DNA of 64,000 nt from Homoserinimonas sp. OAct 916 (GTDB taxonomy: Bacteria > Actinomycetota > Actinomycetes > Actinomycetales > Microbacteriaceae), in assembly GCF_003260275.1 (NCBI RefSeq), contig NZ_QJHB01000008.1, forward strand, positions 165,020-229,019, read 5' to 3'. Shown here in pieces: positions 17,730 through 28,299 of the stretch. Made by a program: the position numbers and the translations under genes. Each line of letters starts with the position of its first letter. The stretch's first letter is position 1. The notes under the pieces are model-generated. The model saw only the letters and a program-made list of their open reading frames with translations, made no database searches and had not been told where the DNA came from.

Positions 17730-17815
17730 GTTCGTCAAATTTCTTTCTTTGTGGCGGGGTTAACAGGTGGCGGCCTCGCGGCGCGTGATCGAAAGGATGC
17801 GGTGCGAAGCCTGAT

Positions 17816-18478
17816 TCAGCCGGTTGCCGAATCGGCGTCCCCGGTTTCGGCGAGCCTCGGCAATGGTGCCGGTGACAGAAGCTCGGAGACCACTTGGATC
17901 AGCGCGAACCGGATCTCGTCGGGCGGGCCCAATGCGTCGCCGGCGAAGGTCATGCCGGCGACAAGTGTGTAAGCCGCGCCCCCGAGGGCGACACCGAAAC
18001 GGATTCTCTCCTGCGTGGTGGAATCAGCCGCGAAAAGACTGGCCGTGAGCTCGGCGATGAGTTCGTTGGCCCGGTCGATGACGGGTGTTCCGCGCATCGA
18101 TTGCCCCTGGTTGATGAAGATGTGCACTTCCAGTCGGTGCTCGAGCAGAAAGTCGACGAATGCCTCGACGAATGCGTCGCGGTCCATACGGGCATCACCC
18201 GCCGGCGTGAATGCGGCCAGAACCCGCCCGAGTCGGTCGATGGCGGGGCCGAGCACGGCCTCAAGCAAGGCCTCCTTCGATGCGAAGTGATAGAGCACAC
18301 TCGACTTCGAATATCCGGCCGTATCGGCGATGGCCTGCAGTGAGGTCGCACCGAACCCGACCAGCGCGAACTGCTCCAGCGCGATGGCCTTCAGCTCCGT
18401 GGCAGGGCTGGGCCTGGTCGAACCCGGCGTGATCGGTCGACCCTGCGCAACTGAGGCGTCAAGGGGGGAAGTGGACAT
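17816..18478 (-). CDS. TetR-family transcriptional regulator
   Basis: This is a 220-residue TetR-family repressor. The helix-turn-helix is clear near residues 38-70: ATSLQAIADTAGYSKSSVLYHF followed by ASKEALLEAV. The rest is a helical ligand-binding domain. ATG 18478 was chosen because longer in-frame starts run through the operator palindrome upstream and give basic, unrelated sequence. The gene is followed by the MMPL exporter and preceded by a near-perfect double operator, so it most likely represses its own operon and releases it on binding an exported compound. Confidence 0.9.
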   Translation of the reverse strand: MSTSPLDASVAQGRPITPGSTRPSPATELKAIALEQFALVGFGATSLQAIADTAGYSKSSVLYHFASKEALLEAVLGPAIDRLGRVLAAFTPAGDARMDRDAFVEAFVDFLLEHRLEVHIFINQGQSMRGTPVIDRANELIAELTASLFAADSTTQERIRFGVALGGAAYTLVAGMTFAGDALGPPDEIRFALIQVVSELLSPAPLPRLAETGDADSATG

Positions 18479-18483
18479 GCTCC

Positions 18484-18526
18484 GACAGTATCTGACCGAT
18501 CGGTCAGATACTGTCCGATCGGTCAG
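18484..18526. promoter_or_regulatory. TetR operator: 32-bp perfect palindrome plus a second half-matched site
   Basis: Positions 18484-18515 form a perfect 32-bp palindrome with half-site GACAGTATCTGACCGA. Its core CTGACCGATCGGTCAG is repeated almost exactly at 18511-18526 (CTGTCCGATCGGTCAG, one mismatch in symmetry). The pair begins 6 bp upstream of the TetR start codon, so binding would cover the promoter of the TetR-MMPL operon. Confidence 0.85.
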
Positions 18527-18647
18527 ATTCTCAGTTGTTTGCCAGAGAGTTCGACCGTTTTTCACGCAACCCAGACCTCCGTTGCAGGTTGCCCGGGGAA
18601 GAACCGCAGATTACCGGTAGCGTGGATGCCCAGGAGGTACTACTTCG

Positions 18648-18836
18648 ATGCGCAAATTCATTTTCAACACCAGTGTCCTCAGCGCGGTCTTCGGCGCCTG
18701 GTCGATCATTCAGACCACGCGTACCGGCCCGCGCGACTGGCGCCTGATCCTGATGTGGTTGAGCTGGGGCGCAACCGTGGCCATTGCGATCGGTTCTGCA
18801 AAGAAAGAGGCCGACGAGCTGCGCATCGAAGAGTGA
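18648..18836 (+). CDS. Small membrane protein of unknown function
   Basis: This 62-residue protein has an amino-terminal hydrophobic stretch (FNTSVLSAVFGAWSIIQTT) and a second helix (LILMWLSWGATVAIAIGSA), ending in a charged tail. A strong AGGAGG ribosome site lies 8 bp before the ATG. The basic, tryptophan-containing loop between the helices suggests a small inner-membrane protein. No function can be assigned. It is divergent from the TetR operon. Confidence 0.75.
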   Translation: MRKFIFNTSVLSAVFGAWSIIQTTRTGPRDWRLILMWLSWGATVAIAIGSAKKEADELRIEE

Positions 18837-18980
18837 GTCCGACTGCCGGCCAAACCGTGGGCAACCGTGCGATACCACGGTTCCGCACCCCCCGTCGGCG
18901 TGTCATGGCGACTAACCGGCTGCGATCGGCGAAACTGGGGCCATCAGTTCAATTGGCAACAGTGCGTGAGGAGGGTTCCC

Positions 18981-19409
18981 ATGAGATTTCGTTGGCGTCG
19001 GCACGCCGCCGAGACGGTGGCCCCTGTCGTTCACGAACCACGGTTGACCGACGAGCAGGTGCTCGCGGTCGTTGAAATGCGACTGAACGAGCATTTCGGT
19101 CCGCGCGGCTCATGGAGCGTCGTTCCCCGCAGCGCTTCAGACACCGATGTGCTGTTCCAAGAGTTCTTGACCCACTCGATCGCGGTGGAATTGACCACGG
19201 CCCTCGCTGAACGCTCTGCGGCGCCGGTCGAGGCAGTCGCCACCCCGGTTTCACCCGAGTGGCAGCCAGAGCCGATCACACTGTGGGCCGAGACCGAAGA
19301 CCAGTTGTTCCGTCCCGACCCCGCAGATCTGACTGCCTTGGTGGCTTCGATGACCCCGGTCGCACCCTCGGAGAACACTCCGACGGGGGCACGCCGCCAC
19401 GTCGCCTGA
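18981..19409 (+). CDS. Hypothetical protein, acidic, soluble
   Basis: This is a 142-residue protein of unrecognised family. It opens with a basic patch (MRFRWRRHAAE), has a predicted helix LTDEQVLAVVEMRLNEHFG, and continues acidic and proline-rich. ATG 18981 is chosen because AGGAGGG lies 9 bp upstream; a longer GTG-initiated frame from 18867 has no such site. It is codirectional with the small membrane gene 144 bp upstream and converges on the glucose-6-phosphate dehydrogenase gene. Confidence 0.7.
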   Translation: MRFRWRRHAAETVAPVVHEPRLTDEQVLAVVEMRLNEHFGPRGSWSVVPRSASDTDVLFQEFLTHSIAVELTTALAERSAAPVEAVATPVSPEWQPEPITLWAETEDQLFRPDPADLTALVASMTPVAPSENTPTGARRHVA

Positions 19410-19486
19410 CGGGCCTCAGTTCAGCGATCCACCGTCACCACGCCTCAGCCACAGCGCGTCCCACATCGAGCGGCATAGACCAAGCG

Positions 19487-20860
19487 TCAGTCGCCGTCCC
19501 AGTTCGACGGCCCCATGGTTCCGGCCTCATATTCGTCCATCGGGAACCCTTTCGCGTGCCACGCCTCCAATACTGGGCCCACGATGCGCCAGCAGTGTTC
19601 TGCGGTATCGCCGCGCACTGACAGGGTGGGGTCGCCATTCAAGATGCCGGCCAGCACTTCGCCGTAAGGAAGCAGCTCCCCTGCCCCGAGGTCGGTGGTC
19701 AGCGTCGCGCGATCCAGCTCCTCCGGTTTGCCCGGGCCATTGACATTCAGCTCGAGGCTCAGCCGATCAGGGGTGAAATAGATTCGCAGAACGGTCGGGC
19801 CAGTGAGTCCGGTCAGCCCGGTCGGCAGGTGCGGAACGTCTTTGAAGGTGACGATGATCTCGCGGCGCTTGTCGCACAATGCCTTGCCCGACCGCAGCAC
19901 GAATGGCACGCGCGCCCACCGCCACGTGTCGATCTCCACCGTGACCTCGGCCAAGGTCTCCGTTCCCATTTTCGGATCAACCCCATCTTCGTCGACGTAG
20001 GAGGGAATCGAACGGCGCCCGACCTTTCCGGCCGTGTACCGTGCTCGCCTTGAGGATTGCTGCGGGTTCGAGTCATACACCCGGGTTGCACGCAGAACCT
20101 GCCCCTTGGCGTCGCGCAGGTCGGCGGCCGACATGCTCGACGGCGGTTCCATCGCAAACACGGCCAACACCTGCAGCAGGTGGCTCTGGATCATGTCGAC
20201 CAGGGCGCCGGCCTTGTCGTAGTAACGAGCGCGGCCCTCCAGCGCGAGTTGCTCGTCGTAGACGATCTCCACCTTTTCAATGTGGGAGCTGTTCCACACC
20301 GGCTCGAAGACGCGGTTCGCGAACCGCAGTCCGACCAGGTTGAACACGGTCGATACGCCAAGGAAGTGGTCGATTCGGTGCACCTGGGTCTCGGGAACCA
20401 GACTGAGGAGCTTCTTATTGAGGGCGTGCGCGCCGGCCTCATCGGTACCGAAGGGTTTCTCCAGCGCGAGAATCGTTCCCTTCGGCAGTGACACGTCAGA
20501 CAACGCGTCACAGGCACGCGCGGTGATCGCCGGCGGCAGCGCGAAGTACATCGCCGGGGTGCCGTCGCAGGCCTCGAGCGCGGTGGTGAGGTCTCCCGCC
20601 TTTGTCACGTCGAGCCTCAGGTACCTGGTGTTCTTCAGCACGCGGTCGACCACGGCGGCGCTGGCCCCACCCTCTGTGAACGACGCCTTCAGGATCGACT
20701 TCCAGCGGGCGTCGGTCAGTTCGTCGATCCCCGCTCCGATCAAGGTCACCCGCCGCTTGGGCTCCCGCGTCAACAGCTGCCCCAGCGCAGGTAGTAGCAG
20801 TCGGGCCGCCAGATCTCCACTCGCTCCCAGAATCAGAATTGTCTTGATCTGTTGTGCCAT
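19487..20860 (-). CDS. zwf: Glucose-6-phosphate dehydrogenase
   Basis: This 457-residue enzyme is of the Zwf family and oxidises glucose-6-phosphate to 6-phosphogluconolactone with NAD(P)+. The Rossmann motif GASGDLAARLLLPAL is at residues ~11-25. The substrate-binding motif RIDHFLG lies near 166, where most Zwf proteins have RIDHYLG. The carboxy-terminal domain is shorter than in classic Zwf (~490-510 residues), so a paralogue with altered kinetics or cofactor use is possible. The start MAQQIKTILILG at 20860 was chosen over a longer upstream frame. It is divergent from a GH15 glycosidase 38 bp away. Confidence 0.85.
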   Translation of the reverse strand: MAQQIKTILILGASGDLAARLLLPALGQLLTREPKRRVTLIGAGIDELTDARWKSILKASFTEGGASAAVVDRVLKNTRYLRLDVTKAGDLTTALEACDGTPAMYFALPPAITARACDALSDVSLPKGTILALEKPFGTDEAGAHALNKKLLSLVPETQVHRIDHFLGVSTVFNLVGLRFANRVFEPVWNSSHIEKVEIVYDEQLALEGRARYYDKAGALVDMIQSHLLQVLAVFAMEPPSSMSAADLRDAKGQVLRATRVYDSNPQQSSRRARYTAGKVGRRSIPSYVDEDGVDPKMGTETLAEVTVEIDTWRWARVPFVLRSGKALCDKRREIIVTFKDVPHLPTGLTGLTGPTVLRIYFTPDRLSLELNVNGPGKPEELDRATLTTDLGAGELLPYGEVLAGILNGDPTLSVRGDTAEHCWRIVGPVLEAWHAKGFPMDEYEAGTMGPSNWDGD

Positions 20861-20898
20861 ACCCAACAGAGTAGACCGCACGGTGTCATGATGGAGCA

Positions 20899-22713
20899 AT
20901 GAGCCTCAACATTGAGGAATACGCCTTACTCAGCGACCGCCACACGGCGGCCCTGGTGGGCAGAGACGGCAGCATCGACTGGTTGTGCATGCCCCGGTTC
21001 GATTCACCGTCAATGTTCGGTGCACTCTTGGGCGATGAGAACCACGGCCGGTGGCTGCTCGCGCCGGAAGATCCTGACGCCACGGCCAGCCGCTCCTACA
21101 TCGAGGACACGTTCGTTCTGACCACGAGATGGACGACACCGACCGGTGTGGTGGACGTGACCGAGTTCATGCCCCTCGGCGACGACTACGGCCGTGTGGT
21201 GCGGCGCGTGCACGGTGTCAGCGGCACGGTGAAGATGCGCCAGCGCCTGACCATCCGCTTCGGGTACGCCACAGCGATGCCCTGGGTCAGACAGGTACTC
21301 GATGATCACGGACATGGCCTGCTGGCGGTGGCCGGGCCGGATGCCATCATCCTGCGCGGCCCCCGCCTGCACGCGACCGATCACCACCACGAGGCCACCA
21401 CCACGATCGCCGCCGGCCAGACGGTAGATTCGGTGCTCGCCTGCTTTCGCTCGCACGTGGACACGCCCGAACACATCGACATCGATGCCGCCCTCGCGAG
21501 CACTGTCTCGTCCTGGTCTGACTGGGTGGCGTCCTGCAACCACAGCGGCCCCTACCACGACGAGGTCATCCGCTCCCTCCTGGTGCTGCGGGCCCTGAGC
21601 CATGTGGAGACCGGCGGCATCGTCGCCGCGGCCACGACATCCCTTCCCGAAGACTTCGGCGGCTCGCGTAACTGGGACTACCGCTACGTCTGGTTGCGGG
21701 ATGCATCATTGACCCTGAGCGCCCTTCTCGAGCACGCCTATGTGGATGCCGCCCAGAGTTGGCGCAACTGGCTGCTGCGGGCGATCGCCGGCGACCCGAA
21801 CGATGTGCAGATCATGTATGGGCTCGCCGGTGAGAGGTTTCTCGAGGAACGGGAGATCCCCAGCCTGCCCGGATACCAGGGCGCATCACCCGTACGCGTC
21901 GGAAATGACGCGGTCGGCCAGTTCCAGGCCGATGTGATCGGTGAGGTGATGGTGGCCCTGCACCAGGCGAGGGAGGCCGGTGTCGCTGAGGACGCGTTCT
22001 CGTGGCCGCTGCAACGAGCCCTCCTCAGCTTCATCGAGAAGAACTGGCGACGCCCCGACCAGGGCATCTGGGAGATCCGTGGCCCACAGAGGGAGTTCAC
22101 CCATTCGCGGGTGATGGTGTGGGCGGCCCTCGATCGCGCTATCCGGGCGGTACGCGACTACGGCCTGCCTGGACCGGTTGATCGCTGGGAGCGTCTGCGC
22201 GACCAGGTGCGCGAGGATGTCGAGAACAACGGCTTCGACGAGGCGCGCAACAGCTATACCCAGTACTTCGGCACCGACCAGGTGGACGCTTCGCTGCTGG
22301 TGCTCGCCCAGGTGGGGTACTGCGAGCCGGATGATCCGCGGATGCTGGGCACCGTCGCCGCGATAGAGGAGGATCTGCTGCGCGACGGGCTGCTTCTCAG
22401 GTACCGCACCGACAGCGGTCTCGACGGGCTGCCACCCGGAGAACATGCGTTCCTGGCGTGCTCGTTCTGGTTGGCAGAGCAATATGCCCGTTCGGGAAGA
22501 CTCGACGACGCCCACGAACTCATGGACCGGCTCGTCGGCTTCGCCAACGACGTCGGCCTGCTCTCCGAAGAGTACGACACCGGCGATCGCCGTCAGGCCG
22601 GTAACTTTCCGCAGGCGTTCTCCCACCTGGCGCTCGTGCAGGCGGCCGACGCCATCGCGGCGGCACAGACAGTGTCCACGAAGGCACCCACCGGGCCGAC
22701 GCCCGCCAGCTGA
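20899..22713 (+). CDS. Glycoside hydrolase family 15 (trehalase or glucoamylase-like)
   Basis: This 604-residue GH15 enzyme has an amino-terminal beta-sandwich domain (RDGSIDWLCMPRFDSPSMFGALLG) and an (alpha/alpha)6 catalytic domain. Catalytic-region landmarks are NWDYRYVWLRDASLTL, DQGIWEIRGPQREFTHSR with the probable general acid glutamate, and GLLSEEYDTGDRRQAGNFPQAF with the probable base. Mycobacterial members of this family are trehalases, which would pair with otsAB in the same window. A glucoamylase role is the alternative. No signal peptide is present, so it acts in the cytoplasm. Confidence 0.88.
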   Translation: MSLNIEEYALLSDRHTAALVGRDGSIDWLCMPRFDSPSMFGALLGDENHGRWLLAPEDPDATASRSYIEDTFVLTTRWTTPTGVVDVTEFMPLGDDYGRVVRRVHGVSGTVKMRQRLTIRFGYATAMPWVRQVLDDHGHGLLAVAGPDAIILRGPRLHATDHHHEATTTIAAGQTVDSVLACFRSHVDTPEHIDIDAALASTVSSWSDWVASCNHSGPYHDEVIRSLLVLRALSHVETGGIVAAATTSLPEDFGGSRNWDYRYVWLRDASLTLSALLEHAYVDAAQSWRNWLLRAIAGDPNDVQIMYGLAGERFLEEREIPSLPGYQGASPVRVGNDAVGQFQADVIGEVMVALHQAREAGVAEDAFSWPLQRALLSFIEKNWRRPDQGIWEIRGPQREFTHSRVMVWAALDRAIRAVRDYGLPGPVDRWERLRDQVREDVENNGFDEARNSYTQYFGTDQVDASLLVLAQVGYCEPDDPRMLGTVAAIEEDLLRDGLLLRYRTDSGLDGLPPGEHAFLACSFWLAEQYARSGRLDDAHELMDRLVGFANDVGLLSEEYDTGDRRQAGNFPQAFSHLALVQAADAIAAAQTVSTKAPTGPTPAS

Positions 22714-22798
22714 TCCGGTGGGACAGCGCCCGGTTCAGCTGCAGAAGAGTTCAGATACCGAACAGGTCAGATCCTCGTCGATGGAGACACCCGGGGCA

Positions 22799-23128
22799 TC
22801 AGAGGTTGAAGCCGAGGGCGCGCATCATGTCGCGGCCGTCATCGGTGATGCGTTGCGGGCCCCACGGCGGCATCCAGACCCAGGTGATGAAGAACTGGTC
22901 CACCACCCCGTCGAGCGCCTCGGCGACCTGCTCGGTGATCACATCCTGCAGCGGGCATTCCGCAGTGGTCAGGGTCATGTCAATGGCGAGGGCATCCCTC
23001 TCGTCATCCCACGCCAGATTGTAGACGAGGCCGAGATCAACGACGTTCACCCCGAGTTCGGGGTCGATCACATCCTTCAATGCCTCTTCGATCTCGTCGA
23101 AGCGGGTGTCCTCCAATGTGGTCAACAT
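22799..23128 (-). CDS. sufT: SufT-type Fe-S assembly factor (MIP18/DUF59 family)
   Basis: This 109-residue MIP18-family protein contains DVIDPELGVNVVDLGLVYN and LTTAECPLQDVI, whose cysteine is the conserved metal or cluster residue. SufT proteins aid maturation of Fe-S enzymes. It follows sufC by 16 bp on the same strand, which supports this role over a phenylacetate (PaaD) role. It is the last gene of the cluster; no sufS or sufU is found here. Confidence 0.9.
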   Translation of the reverse strand: MLTTLEDTRFDEIEEALKDVIDPELGVNVVDLGLVYNLAWDDERDALAIDMTLTTAECPLQDVITEQVAEALDGVVDQFFITWVWMPPWGPQRITDDGRDMMRALGFNL

Positions 23129-23144
23129 GACAGCGGTGTCCTTT

Positions 23145-23918
23145 CTAGTCCGTCGATTCCGAGGCCCCGACCGGCAGGAAGCGGTCGTAGCCCTCGTTCT
23201 CGAGTCGGTCGGCGAGCTCTGGGCCGCCTTGCTCGGCGATGCGCCCGGCCACGAACACGTGCACGAAATCGGGCTTGATGTAGCGCAGGATGCGCGTGTA
23301 ATGGGTGATCAGCATGATACCCAGTGCAGTCTTGTCCTTGGCGCGGTTGACTCCCTCCGCCACGATCTTCAACGCATCGACGTCGAGGCCCGAATCCGTC
23401 TCATCGAGAATCGCGAACCGCGGCTGCAGAAGTTCGAGCTGCAAGATCTCGTTGCGTTTCTTCTCACCACCGGAGAATCCCTCGTTGACGTTGCGTTCGG
23501 CGAACGACGGTTCCATGCGCAGGTTCGTCATGGATTCGCGGATGCTCGTGATCCAGCCGCGGATCGCCGGCGCCTCGCCGTCGATGGCGGTCTTCGCGGT
23601 GCGCAAAAAGTTGGTGACGGTGACGCCGGGGATCTCCACCGGGTACTGCATGGCGAGGAACAGTCCCGCCCTGGCTCGCTCGTCCACCGTCATATCGAGC
23701 ACCTCGGCGCCGTCGAGCGTCACAGAGCCCTGGGTGACGTGATATTTCGGATGCCCGGCGATCGAGTAGGCAAGGGTTGACTTACCCGACCCGTTCGGCC
23801 CCATGATCGCGTGGATCTCGCCCTCTTTGATCACGAGGTCGACCCCGCGCAGAATCTCCTTGGCGCCCTGGTCTGTGTCGACGCTGACGTGCAGGTCTTT
23901 GATGCTGAGGGTGGACAT
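23145..23918 (-). CDS. sufC: Fe-S cluster assembly ATPase
   Basis: This 257-residue ABC-type ATPase works with SufB and SufD in the cytoplasmic Fe-S scaffold. Walker A is GPNGSGKST near residue 38, the signature region is GFSGGEKKRNEILQ, and Walker B is AILDETDSGLD. A AAAGGA ribosome site lies just before the ATG. The 93 bp between sufD and sufC hold a 15-bp tandem repeat. Confidence 0.96.
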   Translation of the reverse strand: MSTLSIKDLHVSVDTDQGAKEILRGVDLVIKEGEIHAIMGPNGSGKSTLAYSIAGHPKYHVTQGSVTLDGAEVLDMTVDERARAGLFLAMQYPVEIPGVTVTNFLRTAKTAIDGEAPAIRGWITSIRESMTNLRMEPSFAERNVNEGFSGGEKKRNEILQLELLQPRFAILDETDSGLDVDALKIVAEGVNRAKDKTALGIMLITHYTRILRYIKPDFVHVFVAGRIAEQGGPELADRLENEGYDRFLPVGASESTD

Positions 23919-23945
23919 ACTTTCCTTTGTTGAATGTTGGGTGGC

Positions 23946-24005
23946 GGGCAGTCAGTGCCTGGGAGGCCAGTGTTTGGGAGGTGAGTGCTCGGGAGGTGAG
24001 TGCTC
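23946..24005. repeat. Four tandem copies of a 15-bp unit between sufD and sufC
   Basis: Four consecutive 15-mers occupy this segment. The last two are identical (GGGAGGTGAGTGCTC at 23976-23990 and 23991-24005); the first two are diverged copies (GGGCAGTCAGTGCCT, GGGAGGCCAGTGTTT). The array lies wholly in the 93-bp sufD-sufC gap. Many related genomes carry a Rieske-type gene at this place, so the array could mark a deletion scar or a spacing element. Confidence 0.8.
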
Positions 24006-24011
24006 GAAAGA

Positions 24012-25222
24012 TCAGGGCTCTGGCGGCCCGGAGGCCGGCATTCCGAGCTCGGTCTCGATCGCACGCACCAGGCGCGCTTCGAGGGCATCCTGGCCGATCG
24101 AGGCGATGAGCTCGGTGAAGAAACCACGCACCACGAGTCGCCTGGCCTCGGCCTCGGGAATTCCGCGCGACCGCAGGTAGAAGAGTTGCTCGTCGTCGAA
24201 TCGGCCCGTTGTCGACGCGTGGCCGGCTGCGAGGATGTCGCCGGTCTCGATCTCCAGATTCGGCACCGAATCGGCGCGCGCCCCCTCGGTGAGCACCAGA
24301 TTGCGGTTCTGTTCATAGGTGTCTGCGGCCACCGCGGTGGCACGGATCAACACGTCACCGACCCAGGCGGTTCGGGCGCCCTCGCCCTGCAGGGCACCCC
24401 GGTAGTTGACCCGACTGCGCGTGTGCGGCGCGTCGTGATTCACGAAGACACGCTGCTCCAGGTGCTGGCCGGCGTCGGCGAAGTAGACCCCGAGCAACTC
24501 TGCGTCTGAACCGGTGGCGGCCAGATGCACCGACGGGTCGATGCGAACGACACTGCCGCCGAGCGAGATGACCACGTGTTTGAGCCTCGCACCCCGGCCG
24601 AGCGTGGCGAAGTGGCTGGCCAGGTGAATGGCATCATCGGCCCATTCCTGTACGCTCACGACGGTGAGCTGCGCCTCATCCTCGAGCACGATCTCCAGGT
24701 TCTCGGTCAGCAGTGCCGACCCCGAGTTCTGCACGATGAGGACAGCCCGGCTGCCCGTGCCGGCCGTGATCACGGTGTGTGCGGCCCGAGCTTCTGGCCC
24801 GAACCGGTTGCGATCCACGGTCAGGCCCCCATCGGCCCCGGCAGGCACCGTGATCGCAAGTGCCTCGCTGAACGAGGTCCACGCGTTGGCAGACACCCGC
24901 TCCTCCGGTTTGCCGGCGGCACCGATGCGCCGATCCGTTCGGTCCAACCATTCGATGAGCAGGGCGTCACCTGTTTCATCGGTCACGGTGTATTCGTAGC
25001 GGGCGCCGTTGACCGGTTCGCCGGCGAGCGCCTTGACCCGCGTGATCGGCGTGTATTTCCACTCCAGTTGGGAACTGGACAGCGCAGGGAAGTCGGCGGC
25101 GTCAACGGAGGTGAACCGCTCCGACCTGGTTTGAACCGGGACGAATCTCGGCTCATCGGAGGCGGTGTTCGGCCGGGACGCTTTGTGGCTTTCGATGGTG
25201 ACGGTGGGTGCTGGCTGGCCCA

Positions 25223-25223
<1 letters not shown>
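24012..25223 (-). CDS. sufD: Fe-S cluster assembly scaffold protein SufD
   Basis: This 403-residue beta-helix partner of SufB in the SufBCD scaffold has the family segments SQLEWKYTPITRV near the amino end and DILAAGHASTTGRFDDEQLFYLRSRG near the carboxy end. ATG 25223 is chosen: its A is the last base of the sufB TGA, so the genes are coupled. The alternative TTG one codon earlier is less likely. SufD has no catalytic role alone. Confidence 0.95.
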
Positions 25224-26671
<1,448 letters not shown>

Positions 26672-26717
26672 ACCGATTTAAACTGAAAACTGTCCTTTTA
26701 ATCCGCCGCTCGTCGTG

Positions 26718-27542
26718 TCAGCGAACCCGGCGAAACGCCCGAGTCGCCAATGCGGCAAGCAGGAAGCCGGCGGCGGTGATCGCGGTCACCCCGCCCGCGT
26801 AAGCCACCAACAACGTTGTTTCCCCGCCATTTGGCCGGGTGAGAACGAAGAGAAACGACAACACAGTACCGAGCGTGCTGATGAGCGCCACCCACAACAG
26901 CACCCGCATTCGCGGAACCTGGATCCGCGTGCTTTCGACTCGCGGACGCTGCCCGAGGGCCCCGGCAAGACATCCCCAGAAGGCAACCACCAGCAGCCCG
27001 GCCACCACGTCAGACGGTCGGTGCCATTGGCCGGCCAGGGTCGCCACGCCGGCGACCACCGTGAAGATGGCACCCGCGAGAGCGGCCCATCCCCGCCACT
27101 GGGGGCTCGCGACCAGAAATACGACCAGCACGGCGGCGGCGGCAACCGTCGTGTGCCCCGACGGCAGAGAGTTGTACGCGAACCCGTCGACCCCGAGGTC
27201 GGGCCTCGGCAGCAGGGGCTTGAGTATCTGGGTGGTCACATTCGCCGCAATTGCCGACCCGATCGCGAGCGCGAACAGGTACCACCTTCTTCGGGACGCA
27301 GAAACCACGACCGCGAGCACGAAGGCGATGATCGCGGCTACGACCGGAAGAGCATCCAGAAAGCTGAAGACGTAGGGGGCGACGGTGCGGTGACCGATCG
27401 TCGCCCCGTCGAACGCCAGTTGATCGATCTCCTGCCCCGTCTGAGTGCGCACGAAGAACCAGTAGACGGCTGCCAGCGAGATCACCGCCACGAGCGCTCC
27501 GGTGAGAAAGACGAGTGAACCCGCCCCGAGTGTTTTTCGCAT
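26718..27542 (-). CDS. PAP2-family membrane phosphatase
   Basis: This 274-residue polytopic protein has the PAP2 signature: LPSGHTTVAAAAV (motif 2, near residue 143) and QWHRPSDVVAGLLV (motif 3, with catalytic histidine and aspartate). Such enzymes dephosphorylate lipid phosphates, including undecaprenyl pyrophosphate. The usual first motif KxxxxxxRP is represented by KPLLPRPD. About six helices precede a second helical pair. It is the gene upstream of sufB, 47 bp away, on the same strand. The exact substrate is not visible. Confidence 0.88.
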   Translation of the reverse strand: MRKTLGAGSLVFLTGALVAVISLAAVYWFFVRTQTGQEIDQLAFDGATIGHRTVAPYVFSFLDALPVVAAIIAFVLAVVVSASRRRWYLFALAIGSAIAANVTTQILKPLLPRPDLGVDGFAYNSLPSGHTTVAAAAVLVVFLVASPQWRGWAALAGAIFTVVAGVATLAGQWHRPSDVVAGLLVVAFWGCLAGALGQRPRVESTRIQVPRMRVLLWVALISTLGTVLSFLFVLTRPNGGETTLLVAYAGGVTAITAAGFLLAALATRAFRRVR

Positions 27543-27608
27543 CAGGCGTTAACTCTGTCACAGCGAGGCGGCCAGCGCCTCGCGTTGGCGAACGGGTAAA
27601 GTCGTGCC

Positions 27609-27911
27609 ATGAGCTACTTGGAGATCGCCGAGATCGACGTGGTGCCCGGACAGGAGTCCCTGTTCATCCAGGCCGTGGCCGAAGCGATCCCCCTGTTCAA
27701 ACGGGCGAAGGGTTGCCTCTCACTGGAATTACGTGACACTCATGAGGTGCCGTCCAGGTTTCGCCTGATGGTCGAATGGGAAACGCTCGAGGACCACACC
27801 GTGGGATTTCGAGAATCCGACGACTATGTCGCCTGGCGCGCCCTCGCGAGCAAATATTTCGCCAACGTGCCTCGCGTCGAACACGCGGCACAGGTACTCA
27901 AGGGCTTCTAG
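27609..27911 (+). CDS. ABM-fold (antibiotic biosynthesis monooxygenase family) protein
   Basis: This 100-residue dimeric alpha/beta-barrel type protein matches the ABM family: an opening beta strand (LEIAEIDVVPGQE), a KGCLSLELRDTHEVPSRFRL middle and a VEWETLEDHTVGFRES helix-strand unit. Members include small oxygenases and enzymes of unknown substrate. It is divergent from the PAP2 gene and lies 24 bp upstream of a DUF6457 gene. Confidence 0.85.
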   Translation: MSYLEIAEIDVVPGQESLFIQAVAEAIPLFKRAKGCLSLELRDTHEVPSRFRLMVEWETLEDHTVGFRESDDYVAWRALASKYFANVPRVEHAAQVLKGF

Positions 27912-27935
27912 CCCACCGACTCGAAGGAGATGCAC

Positions 27936-28220
27936 GTGGACAGGCCCGAAGAAGATGCCATCCTCATCGCGTGGTGTGCCGAGGTCAGCGAAGCGCTCGG
28001 CCTGGACCACGTCGAGGTTGACATCAAGAAGCTGCTCGGCCTCGCCGGGAGGGCCGCCCACCAGGTGTTGCGCCCGGCAGCGCCGCTGACCACGTACCTC
28101 GTCGGCTATGCCGCAGGGCTGGCTGCTGCGTCCGAGAAGTCGGCCGGTGATGCGGCAGACGAGGCGACCGAGATCGCGCTGCGGCTCTGTGCCACGCGTG
28201 AACAAGCCGGTCAGCAATAG
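27936..28220 (+). CDS. DUF6457-like small protein
   Basis: This helical protein of 94 residues resembles the small DUF6457 family: ILIAWCAEVSEALGL followed by DIKKLLGLAGRAAHQVLRPAAPLTTYLVGYAAG. Related sequences are often linked to molybdenum cofactor genes, which are absent here. GTG at 27936 is preferred to ATG at 27930, because AAGGAGA (27924-27930) overlaps that ATG but sits 5 bp from the GTG. Function unknown. Confidence 0.75.
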   Translation: MDRPEEDAILIAWCAEVSEALGLDHVEVDIKKLLGLAGRAAHQVLRPAAPLTTYLVGYAAGLAAASEKSAGDAADEATEIALRLCATREQAGQQ

Positions 28221-28299
28221 GTCATCGCAGGCTTTCACAGCCCGCCTGAGACGTCATCGCCTGGCAGCACGAAGTCCCCCCCTCTGCCATACTCGTGCG

